Assembly: GCA_022394755.1 (NCBI GenBank)
Contig: JAGFCA010000018.1
Coordinates: forward strand, 1-64,000
Length of the DNA stretch: 64,000 bases
Source of the DNA: Candidatus Poribacteria bacterium
GTDB lineage: Bacteria; Poribacteria; WGA-4E; WGA-3G
Reading direction: 5' to 3'
Positions 1 through 7,470 of the stretch are shown here, piece by piece (position 1 is the stretch's first letter; every line of letters begins with the position of its first letter). Below the pieces are notes generated by a model that made no database searches, was not told the origin of the DNA, and saw only the letters and a list, made by a program, of their open reading frames with translations. Position numbers and translations under genes: made by a program.

Positions 1-204
1 GAGTTCGATTAACCAATATGAACAATACATATCGGGTATCGCTACGTTCCACTCCGACCTATAAATAATTCACGAATGTGAACATTATAGAAGAAAATAC
101 CGAAAACTAAATAACCCTGGAAAACGTTAAATTCTTATTGTGAATATATTTAAGTTTTCATTTTAGTTAATGGAACAATAGATTACCAAGAAAGGAGGCT
201 AAAT

Positions 205-1005
205 GTGTTAGGTGATTTTCTTACAAACAAATGGATTCTCAGCGGTGTTGGTTTTCTGATAGTGTTTACTATTGTGTGTATGATGTGGTATCAGTACGAT
301 ACGGCACCATATAAACAACAGGCAGCGAATACTAAAAAGATTCTAAGTCAATTAGAAGAAAGACAAAAGATTTCTGGGACAATCAACAAGAAGGAACAAA
401 CAGAAACTAAAGTATCTACGGCAGAGAAACCGTTTATTCATGAAGATGTCAATAAATCAACATTAGACAATAAGATCGAAGAGAATCGATCAAAGAAACC
501 CTATGGAAACCCAACAGAAACAAGGGGTAACGATGTTCCTAAAAAGATAGGTGTTTCACCGTTTGGATTGGGTCCATACCCCGATATACCTGAAGGTTTT
601 GCTAAAGATCCATCCAGAGTTTTCGATCCCTTTAGTATCAACACTGAATTAATTCAAAGAGTAAGAATTAAGTTGTATAATCAAGGTATTATAACAACTG
701 GCGGCACCAGAAGTAACAAAACAGGATTAGTATATCCTACTGTAAAAGGTGAGGTATACGCAAGTTGGAGTTATACCACTATACAAGGTTTAGGTAAAAT
801 AAAATATGCAACCAGAATTGGAGGATCGAGAGATGCAATGTCAAGAATTGAGGAAAACGTAAGAATACGTGAGTCTACTTATCCAATTAAAACAGGTCAA
901 ATTATAGAATTAGATATACCTTCAGATGTGGTTGTTAAATCCCGCAGAGAAGGTATTGAACCGTATAGTTTTCTTGATTTAACAATGAAAAATAGAACAA
1001 AATAA
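205..1005 (+). CDS. Membrane-anchored protein with C-terminal SPYGFGPYP-type domain (unknown function)
   Basis: Unrecognised protein of 266 aa. One N-terminal membrane segment (about residues 12-28) is followed by a charged, low-complexity linker (about 35-110). A C-terminal domain then begins with SPFGLGPYPDIP and continues through RVRIKLY, GLVYPTVKGE and GIEPYSFLDL. The same order of motifs occurs in the lipoprotein at 2025-3161 and in the broken gene at 53531-54248, so this is a paralogous domain of about 130-150 aa. Start: GTG at 205, preceded by AAAGGAGG at 191-198 with a 6-nt gap; the ATG at 203 is out of frame and stops at once. The next gene starts 11 nt downstream. The topology suggests the C-terminal domain lies outside the inner membrane. 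Function unknown. Confidence 0.8.
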   Translation: MLGDFLTNKWILSGVGFLIVFTIVCMMWYQYDTAPYKQQAANTKKILSQLEERQKISGTINKKEQTETKVSTAEKPFIHEDVNKSTLDNKIEENRSKKPYGNPTETRGNDVPKKIGVSPFGLGPYPDIPEGFAKDPSRVFDPFSINTELIQRVRIKLYNQGIITTGGTRSNKTGLVYPTVKGEVYASWSYTTIQGLGKIKYATRIGGSRDAMSRIEENVRIRESTYPIKTGQIIELDIPSDVVVKSRREGIEPYSFLDLTMKNRTK

Positions 1006-1016
1006 GGAGTATTCTA

Positions 1017-1541
1017 ATGAAAAAATGTAGAATCTATATACTTTTATAATGTTCACCATTTCACAGTTATCAACTATTGCAATCAATAATGGTGGTTTTT
1101 GGAGAAAATCTAACAACAATGGGATTTCATATTGGAACGAGTCGTTGGGCAAGTGATAGCGATACTCTGTTAGAATCAAGTGTCGCAACTTCTGTAGTTG
1201 AAACTAAGGCAGATCCAAACAATAATATTGATGATGAATTAGAAACAGAACTTGAATGGAATACAGAATCAAAAGTAAAGTATACTGGAGATGATAATCA
1301 ACATAGAGGTGATTATACAGTTAGTACTCAGATAAATGGCATAGTTGATTATGACGGAGGTAATTGGGTAGGGGAATTAGAAGAACGAGCAGGATTTCGT
1401 ATGACACTTAAACCAAAACCAAGTGAGATGGATATCGATATAGAGGATTGTAGAGCCTTTGCTCAAGCAACGCGTAAGGAATGGGGTTGGATCTTCGACA
1501 GTGAAGTTGAAGAAACAACTTCAATGATTCCGTTCCAATAA
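1017..1541 (+). pseudogene. Secreted hypothetical protein, reading frame apparently shifted twice near its start
   Basis: A good start (ATG 1017 after AAGGAG) opens MKKCRIYILL and then hits TAA at 1047. Reading one frame over gives I-MFTISQLSTIA, which completes a typical signal peptide, and stays open to a TGA near 1151. The original frame then stays open to 1541 and encodes an acidic domain rich in D/E/N ending TTSMIPFQ. The simplest reading is one secreted protein of about 170 aa with two compensating indels, near the CTTTTAT run at 1041-1047 and near 1140-1150. The alternative is a 154-aa protein from TTG 1077 with no signal peptide. It follows the preceding gene by 11 nt and is probably co-transcribed. 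No family recognised. It could be a pseudogene, a sequence error or a recoded gene. Confidence 0.5.
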
Positions 1542-2024
1542 CAAAGATAGATATTTCGACTGTCCATTATTGATTTGATCAATTATATACTGGATTGTCC
1601 TTTAGGATTATGGTTGGATCGGATTCCGATCCTTCAAGATCTTGTTCGCATCCCTTGGTAGGTTCGGTTTCTAATCACGGGTATTCCAGGAGTATGTCTT
1701 ATGAAGATTAAATTAATAGTTCGGTAATTTAGTCCATAAAATTTCGTAGGGACAAAGTATTCATGCAGTTGATTTCTTCATTAGGATTTCACCAAGAAAT
1801 TACTCAACTAAAGAATTAATCTTCAAGAGTGGTAACTTTATATAATCATCACTCCTTTTTCACTGAACAATTCCCGCCTTTTGTGTGAAAATACGTAAAA
1901 ACCGATAAATTTAGCAAAAAACCCACATTTTTCCTTTTTTCTCTTATAAGTGTAATTATTAATGCGAATAATGTAGACTAATCAATTAGAATTGTCATTA
2001 CTTCTATTCTTTAAGGAGCGAACC
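1542..2024. other. Intergenic region with short palindromes
   Basis: No gene seen. It holds a short perfect palindrome with arms GGATCGGA/TCCGATCC at about 1615-1632. Close by is a GGTAGGTTCGGTTTCTAA segment that resembles one half of the hairpin element found near 62911-62947. The last 100 bases are very AT-rich and presumably contain the promoter of the lipoprotein gene that starts at 2025. Confidence 0.4.
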
Positions 2025-3161
2025 ATGAAATTTATCAACGTTTGTATAATCACTTTCTTCCTCTCTTTTTCTTTAATCATAACCGGTTGTTTATCTGGTG
2101 GAGCAATGAAGAGCGCAGGGGAATTAGTTGAAGCAAAGGATTATAATGGTGCAATAGAAGCATATCAAACTATAGTTGATAGTAAACCTTACAGTGCCGA
2201 TGCGCGTGCTGCACAACTCGCTATAGGTAGAATCTATATTAATATTCTAAATAATCCTGATGAAGGGATTAAAGTTTATGAAACGATTATTGCTGATGCC
2301 GGGGGAAGCGAAGAAGCAGCGAATGCACATTATCGACTTGGAATGTATTCCTATAACCAAAAAGACTATAAAGAAGCACAAACTCGTTTTGAATCTATTA
2401 TTAAAGATTATCCAGAGTTAGTATTGGTGCCAGATACCCAACTGATGTTAGCAAAGAGTTATGAGGGTGGACAAGAATATGTACGAGCGGTAGAGGCTTT
2501 TGATAACTTTGCTAAACGATATCCCGATAATAAACGTGCTTTACAGGCTCTCACAAATAAAGCACGAATACAACGTGAATTTCTAAATGATGAAGATGGG
2601 ACAATACAAACATATCAATCAATTGTAAGAGGATATGGCGAAGATGAGAGTGCGAAAGCAATTGTTGAAAAAGCACGAACAGAATTAATTGACTTAGGTC
2701 AATCTCCTTATGGATTTGGACCGTATCCTGAAGTTCCTGTGGACTATCCGTATCAAGAAAGACTTTGGGATAATGCCTCACTCGAACATGAGTTGTTAGT
2801 ACGTGTTCGTGTTAAGTTATGGGAACAAGGGACAAAGACCAAAGGGGCAATGTTTGGATCAAATGGACTGGTTTATCCTACTATTCCCGGTGTATTCTAT
2901 GTTGAATGGAATGACCCTGATACTGAGAGAGCTATTTCACCGGGTCAACGGTATGCAAGGAGACTAAGCGGACACTCAGAAACCATCGAGAAATGGAAAT
3001 CCATATTCCTTACTGAAAATAGGTATGTCCGCACAGATTTACAACAGAAACCTGAGGACTTCGGTATAACGGTTTATGAATATCCGGATGGAGGTATTGA
3101 TCCTTATGAGTTTCTCGGCATTGATAAAAAGGATAAGGCACTTGACACTTTATTAGAGTGA
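2025..3161 (+). CDS. TPR lipoprotein with C-terminal SPYGFGPYP-type domain
   Basis: Lipoprotein of 378 aa. The signal peptide ends in lipobox ITGC. Residues about 25-215 are tetratricopeptide-like repeats of the BamD/YbgF type (motifs such as AIEAYQTIVDSKP and AVEAFDNFAKRYP). After SPYGFGPYPEVP the C-terminal half carries the same unknown domain as the gene at 205, with LVRVRVKLWEQG, NGLVYPTIPG, YVEWN and GIDPYEFLGI. ATG 2025 is chosen because AAGGAG sits 7 nt upstream and the lipobox position fits; an upstream TTG at 1992 would add an unlikely extension. TPR domains bind proteins, so an envelope scaffold role is plausible, but the function is unknown. The membrane-anchored gene at 3196 follows by 34 nt. 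Confidence 0.85.
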   Translation: MKFINVCIITFFLSFSLIITGCLSGGAMKSAGELVEAKDYNGAIEAYQTIVDSKPYSADARAAQLAIGRIYINILNNPDEGIKVYETIIADAGGSEEAANAHYRLGMYSYNQKDYKEAQTRFESIIKDYPELVLVPDTQLMLAKSYEGGQEYVRAVEAFDNFAKRYPDNKRALQALTNKARIQREFLNDEDGTIQTYQSIVRGYGEDESAKAIVEKARTELIDLGQSPYGFGPYPEVPVDYPYQERLWDNASLEHELLVRVRVKLWEQGTKTKGAMFGSNGLVYPTIPGVFYVEWNDPDTERAISPGQRYARRLSGHSETIEKWKSIFLTENRYVRTDLQQKPEDFGITVYEYPDGGIDPYEFLGIDKKDKALDTLLE

Positions 3162-3195
3162 TATCTATGGGAAGGTATGTTACCAGGAGAAAACG

Positions 3196-3822
3196 ATGGT
3201 TAAAAAACACTTTAAATTCATCATATCCATTTTAATAATCGGATTGATTGTTGTGGTATCGTTATTCTATACTTATAATCAGTATATAGATAAAGAGAAT
3301 GACACACCTGTTAAGGTATACAAATACACTGAGCCAAAGTCTGTCGATAGGGCTAAAGATGTTGTAGATGAAAATAGACAGGTTTCAATCAAAACTGGGG
3401 GAAATGAAAATGTGTCTATTTCTACTTCTGATAATTCTGAAGAACAGAATCAATCTACTGATATTTCAGATGAAATTATGGGGTTCCAAACAGTTCTAAA
3501 TCAGAAACAGAATCATCCTTTGAATGAAGACGATGAAAATCAAAGTGATACAAAATCCGATGATATGGATAATGTTAACCCGATTATAGATCCGGTTTCA
3601 CAAGCTTTAGATAGACTTTTCGCAGCTGATACTACAACTAAGGAGAGTTACGATGCTCTTGACGCCTTTATTGATGAATTATCAGTCAGTGATAATCCAG
3701 AACTTATAAGGTTTGCAAGTTTGATTCCGAGAGAAGTTAAAGGTAAACGCGTAACAAGTTGGGAATTGTACCAACGGCATTTAGAACGTACGCAAGGGAA
3801 TAAAGAAACATCGGATGAGTGA
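3196..3822 (+). CDS. Single-pass membrane protein, unknown function
   Basis: 208 aa. A short basic N-terminus (MVKKHFK) and one strongly hydrophobic helix (about residues 8-26) precede a long polar, Asp/Asn/Ser-rich linker (about 30-130). The C-terminal segment is compact, about 70 aa, with LDRLFAADTTT and SWELYQRHLERTQ. The build (short inside, one helix, long linker, small C-terminal segment) resembles the gene at 205, but the SPYGFGPYP domain is absent. It lies 34 nt after the TPR lipoprotein and is likely co-transcribed with it. No family recognised. Start ATG 3196 follows a GGAG-containing stretch (ccaGGAGaaaacg). Confidence 0.75.
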   Translation: MVKKHFKFIISILIIGLIVVVSLFYTYNQYIDKENDTPVKVYKYTEPKSVDRAKDVVDENRQVSIKTGGNENVSISTSDNSEEQNQSTDISDEIMGFQTVLNQKQNHPLNEDDENQSDTKSDDMDNVNPIIDPVSQALDRLFAADTTTKESYDALDAFIDELSVSDNPELIRFASLIPREVKGKRVTSWELYQRHLERTQGNKETSDE

Positions 3823-3862
3823 AATTCAATAGAAATGGTATTAGCTGTAACTTGTTATGGGT

Positions 3863-4876
3863 TTATTGACTGCGGTGCCATTCCTGAACGGCTTTTGGAA
3901 TTTCTTGAAGGTTTTCGATTGTTGTTTGGAGGGGTATGGCACATTCAGGACCAATCAAAGGTACACCTGCTTCAAGATTCTTTACAACTTCTGCATTAAC
4001 AGCTTCTGGATCTTTGGCAAAAAGAGTTTCAGGATTGTTGATATTACCAACCAATGCTATCCGTTTTTCTACGATATCCATTGATTCTTGCGGTTCATTC
4101 TTTGAGTCGTAGTGGAAAGCTGCCATTCCTGTTTGTGCAATATATTCCATACGGTCAACTGTCCGTCCACAGATATGTAAGATGAGCGGAATCGGAATTC
4201 TCTCTACAAATTCAATGTGAAGATCACGTAGATATCGTTGGTAATATTCACCACTGACAAGGTCGCCCGTCGCATGGTCAGGTAGGGTGAGGGCATCTGC
4301 CCCCGCTTCAATTTGTGCAATGCCGAATTCTACAGTTGCTTCTTTCATTCGGTCTAATGCAAGTTTCGTTTTACCCGGATCGTCGAGTGAGAGTAATAGA
4401 AAAGGTTCAACCCCGAAGCAGTGGTATCCAAGCGACCAAGGTCCCATTGTTTTACCGATAACAGCGACTTCATCACCATATTCTTTTTTAAGAATCTTAA
4501 TGGCTTCAAGGACACATTGTGTATCTGGATGCGTCAAAAAATCGCTTGGAATAGATATATCATCAACATCTTCCCAAATAGGCTCTCGCATTCTGACGGT
4601 TGGCCAGTTGTCCTTCTGTTCCCACTGAATTTTGCATCCGAGGGCACTGGATTCTTGTATGATAGTGAAAACAGGCATAATGGTATCAAAACCGAGCTCT
4701 GTATATCCGGTTGCTGCAAGGCGTGCCATCAATTCTGGATCACGATTTGCTTGTGGGAAAGGTGCGTCGACCAAGTCCATCAATTCCACAGTCGCAACAG
4801 AGGTGGGATTGCAAACTGGGGTCCGATCAGTAGGTTCATTATGGAGGGCAGCTAAAACGCGTTCTCGACCATTCAT
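3863..4876 (-). CDS. MtaA/URO-D family methyltransferase
   Basis: 337 aa, full length for the uroporphyrinogen decarboxylase/MtaA-CmuA superfamily. The start MNGRERVLAAL is typical of this group. The MtaA-type zinc ligands are visible: His234-x-Cys236 (LHICGRT) and Cys312 (GPECAIP). Zinc ligation in this pattern marks corrinoid-dependent methyl transfer enzymes rather than haem-pathway HemE. The partner corrinoid protein and substrate are not in the window. It is likely a cytosolic enzyme that moves a methyl group between a methylated corrinoid and an acceptor, or demethylates a methoxylated compound. No operon partner is obvious; the gene upstream on the same strand (4919-5557) is of unknown function. 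Confidence 0.85.
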   Translation of the reverse strand: MNGRERVLAALHNEPTDRTPVCNPTSVATVELMDLVDAPFPQANRDPELMARLAATGYTELGFDTIMPVFTIIQESSALGCKIQWEQKDNWPTVRMREPIWEDVDDISIPSDFLTHPDTQCVLEAIKILKKEYGDEVAVIGKTMGPWSLGYHCFGVEPFLLLSLDDPGKTKLALDRMKEATVEFGIAQIEAGADALTLPDHATGDLVSGEYYQRYLRDLHIEFVERIPIPLILHICGRTVDRMEYIAQTGMAAFHYDSKNEPQESMDIVEKRIALVGNINNPETLFAKDPEAVNAEVVKNLEAGVPLIGPECAIPLQTTIENLQEIPKAVQEWHRSQ

Positions 4877-4918
4877 AGATTTTGTATCTCGTTTATTTCA
4901 ACCTATATTCTAAATAAT

Positions 4919-5557
4919 TTATGTCTGTTGACTCGGTGCTGCTAAAACACCACGGGAAGCACTTGCTTCCTCTTCTCGTAGAATAACTCGTACATTTGGG
5001 GCACGTACTAATAACAACCCAATTAAGGCATCGTGAGAATGACCACATAAAAATGAGACCGAATCGTTTTCATTATCCTTCACGGTTTCCATCTCACCTA
5101 ACTTCAGTAAACCACCAGATATAGCAGAAATTCTGCGTTCTGCCCCACGCCCTTCTCCATCTGCGGATACCTTATAGATACCATTCCCTGATGAATTTAC
5201 GGTAATATTAAGTTTTGATTTCTTATCCAGTGTATTTAATGGTCTTTGTTCTGCAGGAGAATCTTGCGGAAGTTTACAAGCTTCTAAGAAAACGCGTCGA
5301 CACCCGGCTTCATGTTTTTCACCACATGGAAAGTAGAGAAGTCCTTCACCAGATGTTTCCATACCCCCTAAAGTTTGCATCGACTGAATGACATTTTGTA
5401 TCCGTTCTTGAACCCTATCTATCCCGCTATAAGTGTGTACACGAAAAACAGTACGGTCATCCTGTTCGTCACAATAGAGTGCTATAGTAATATCCTTGAA
5501 ATGTGTATCAATTGGAACAAGTTCAATCCTTCTCCCAATATTTACTATGGATGCCAT
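4919..5557 (-). CDS. Hypothetical protein with an internal duplication and CGxxH motifs
   Basis: 212 aa, family not recognised. The two halves look like copies of one unit of about 75-80 aa. In the first half RVQERIQNVIQSMQTLGGMET leads to YFPCGEKH and a following Cys-Arg. In the second half ERRISAISGGLLKLGEMET leads to SFLCGHSH. Each unit thus has an N-terminal strand region, a helix ending LG(G/E)MET, and a Cys-Gly-x-x-His motif that could bind metal or act as a redox site. No signal peptide, so probably cytosolic. The last 20 residues are low-complexity (Glu/Ala/Ser). It is divergently placed from nothing and lies 42 nt upstream of the methyltransferase on the same strand, so it may share its transcript. 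Confidence 0.7.
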   Translation of the reverse strand: MASIVNIGRRIELVPIDTHFKDITIALYCDEQDDRTVFRVHTYSGIDRVQERIQNVIQSMQTLGGMETSGEGLLYFPCGEKHEAGCRRVFLEACKLPQDSPAEQRPLNTLDKKSKLNITVNSSGNGIYKVSADGEGRGAERRISAISGGLLKLGEMETVKDNENDSVSFLCGHSHDALIGLLLVRAPNVRVILREEEASASRGVLAAPSQQT

Positions 5558-5576
5558 TGACTACCTTAGAATTGAA

Positions 5577-6488
5577 TTAACGTAAAATATAACTTCCACC
5601 GTAGGAATTGTCTATGTAATCATATACCCTTTCGGAAACACGTCTAAGGATATTCGCCCGGTTTCCAACCCATGCCCCGAAAGATATTCGCCGTCTACGA
5701 TAGTTCGTTTTCGTCTTATCTTCAATCATTCCTGTAAAGACATAAGGTCTCGGATTGCCTTTCGGATCACGAAGAACAAGGATACCGCTATCACCGATCA
5801 ATCCGTAAACTGTCCCAGTTTTATTGTAGACCTTAACAGAAGAGGGTATACTCGTTCTTTTATAGATATAATCTCCATTAGGTAATTTAAAATACCATTT
5901 CATTTTGTCAGAGAATGGTAATTTATTATTCCACAACTCTACATAGAATTTATTGAGATCCTTCGCACTTGTGGTATTCTTATATGTCCTTCCTGTTACA
6001 GGTATTCTCTCAACAATTCGTGTCTGAGTAAAATAAGGATAATTGTCTTTTAGAATTCTGTTAACTTTGTATGGACTCCCAATGAGATTAATAAAATAGT
6101 TGGTTGAGGTATTAGAACTGACTTTAATCATATTCGTTAAATGGCGTTTATTTGTATCTGTGTGTTTCAGACGACCCTGTTTAACTTCATGGAAGTATAC
6201 AAGCATAACAAAATTCTTTATTAATGAGGCAGCCATTCTTGGGGTGTTCTCATTAATAGAAACCAATTTATTGTTTCTATGTAGATCGTAGACAACAAAA
6301 CTGGTCTTATCTGTATTTGTCAGCTTATTCTGTCTTCGATATTGCTTGACGAAATCTTCGATTTTTTGTTCAAGGGGAGAATCAATAGACTTATCTTTGG
6401 AAGCAGATGCTGTTGTAATACCGGAAAGCGAGATACCGAATACACATACAACAAAAATTGTGAAAAGGTTGATTAGATATGCGTTCAT
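5577..6488 (-). CDS. Serine hydrolase, beta-lactamase class A-like fold (copy 1, complete)
   Basis: 303 aa with an N-terminal signal peptide (about residues 1-30). The penicillin-recognising motifs are in order: Ser88-Leu-Ile-Lys91 (SxxK), Ser124-Ser-Asn126 (SxN) and Lys223-Thr-Gly225 (KTG). The TTSAKDLNKFY block matches the helix after the omega loop, but no clear Glu166 equivalent is visible, so deacylation as in a true class A beta-lactamase is doubtful. A periplasmic PBP-like or peptidoglycan-linked serine hydrolase is as likely as drug resistance. A near copy lies directly upstream (6568-7374). This copy keeps the C-terminal about 40 residues, ending SYGGSYILR, that the other has lost. 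Confidence 0.85.
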   Translation of the reverse strand: MNAYLINLFTIFVVCVFGISLSGITTASASKDKSIDSPLEQKIEDFVKQYRRQNKLTNTDKTSFVVYDLHRNNKLVSINENTPRMAASLIKNFVMLVYFHEVKQGRLKHTDTNKRHLTNMIKVSSNTSTNYFINLIGSPYKVNRILKDNYPYFTQTRIVERIPVTGRTYKNTTSAKDLNKFYVELWNNKLPFSDKMKWYFKLPNGDYIYKRTSIPSSVKVYNKTGTVYGLIGDSGILVLRDPKGNPRPYVFTGMIEDKTKTNYRRRRISFGAWVGNRANILRRVSERVYDYIDNSYGGSYILR

Positions 6489-7470
6489 CAGTGTTGGAAT
6501 TCCTCTTTTTATATGATGATCCAGTTGAGTGGTATAAATTCCTGAAAAATAAGGTCTATAATATTAGTTATTCAGTTTTTAATCGATTGTTAGTTTTCGT
6601 CTCATCTTCAATCATTTTGATAAAGACGTAAGGTCGCGGATTGCCTATTGGATCACGAAGAACTAAGATACCACTATCCTTGATTAATCTGTAAACTGTG
6701 CCTGTTTTATTCACACCCTTGACAGATGTCGGGATACTTGTGCGTTTATAGATATAATCTCCGTTTTGCAGTCCAAAATACCAATTCATTTTATCCGAGA
6801 ATGGTAATTTATTATCCCACAACTGTATATAGAACTTGTTTAAGTCCTGGGCACTTGTGGTATTTTTATCTGTCCTTCCTGTTGCGGGTATTCTCTCTTC
6901 AATTCGTGTCTGTTTAAAATAACCGTAATTGGCTTTTAGAATCCTGTTAACCTTGTTTGGACCCCCGATTAAGTTGATAAAATAGTTTGTTGAGGTATTT
7001 GAACTAACTCCAATCATCCGTTTTAGGTGCTGACGATTCGTATTGGTATGGGATAATCGTCCTTGCTTAACTTCATGGAAATAGACAAGCATAACAAAAT
7101 TCTTAATTAAGGAGGCAGACGTTCTTTCCGTATCTTCATTAATTGAGACCAATTTCTTATTCTGATATAGATCGTAGACAACAAAACTGGTTTTATCGGT
7201 ATTAGTCAACTTATTCTGTATTCGGTATTGCTTAATGAAACCATCGATTTCTTGTTCAAGAGGTGAATCAATTGGCTTGTCTTCTGAAGCAGACTCGGTG
7301 GTAATACCGAAAAGCAATATGCCGAATACACATACAACAAGAATTGTGAATAGGTTTATTTTATATGTGTTCATCAGTGTTGGAATCCTCTTTTTTTATG
7401 ATGATCCAGTTGAGTGGTATAAATTCTTGAAAATAAGGTCTATAATATTAGTTATTGAGTTTGTAATCGA
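5697..7470. repeat. Tandem duplication of a beta-lactamase-like gene with its upstream region
   Basis: Two consecutive units of roughly 0.9 kb, about 5697-6584 and about 6585-7470, carry the same gene and the same upstream DNA. For example GATGATCCAGTTGAGTGG and AAGGTCTATAATATTAGT both occur near 6510-6565 and again near 7400-7450. The inner junction lies at CGAT (about 6582-6586). It joins sequence otherwise found at the 3' end of the propeller gene (TAATCGAT near 7470) to sequence otherwise found inside copy 1 (CGATAGTTCG near 5698). CGAT is present at both parental sites, consistent with a microhomology-mediated tandem duplication. Confidence 0.8.
6568..7374 (-). CDS. Serine hydrolase, beta-lactamase class A-like (copy 2, chimeric C-terminus)
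   Basis: 268 aa, closely similar to the gene at 5577-6488 from the signal peptide onward, with intact SxxK (SLIK), SxN (SSN) and KTG motifs. It lacks the last about 40 residues of copy 1. After ETKTNN it ends with RLKTE and a stop. These codons match the last codons of the propeller gene at 7452 (RLQTQ and stop), and the DNA beyond the stop matches the DNA beyond that gene. The gene therefore arose by tandem duplication and took its stop codon from its neighbour. Loss of the last strand/helix region may affect folding; activity is uncertain. Confidence 0.8.
   Translation of the reverse strand: MNTYKINLFTILVVCVFGILLFGITTESASEDKPIDSPLEQEIDGFIKQYRIQNKLTNTDKTSFVVYDLYQNKKLVSINEDTERTSASLIKNFVMLVYFHEVKQGRLSHTNTNRQHLKRMIGVSSNTSTNYFINLIGGPNKVNRILKANYGYFKQTRIEERIPATGRTDKNTTSAQDLNKFYIQLWDNKLPFSDKMNWYFGLQNGDYIYKRTSIPTSVKGVNKTGTVYRLIKDSGILVLRDPIGNPRPYVFIKMIEDETKTNNRLKTE

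Noticed and set aside
1992..2024. Upstream TTG start for the TPR lipoprotein
   Set aside because: It would put 11 residues before the signal peptide; ATG 2025 has a clear ribosome site and correct lipobox distance.
5577..6488. Calling this a drug-resistance beta-lactamase
   Set aside because: The three catalytic motifs are present but no clear Glu166 equivalent was found, so hydrolysis of beta-lactams is not supported.
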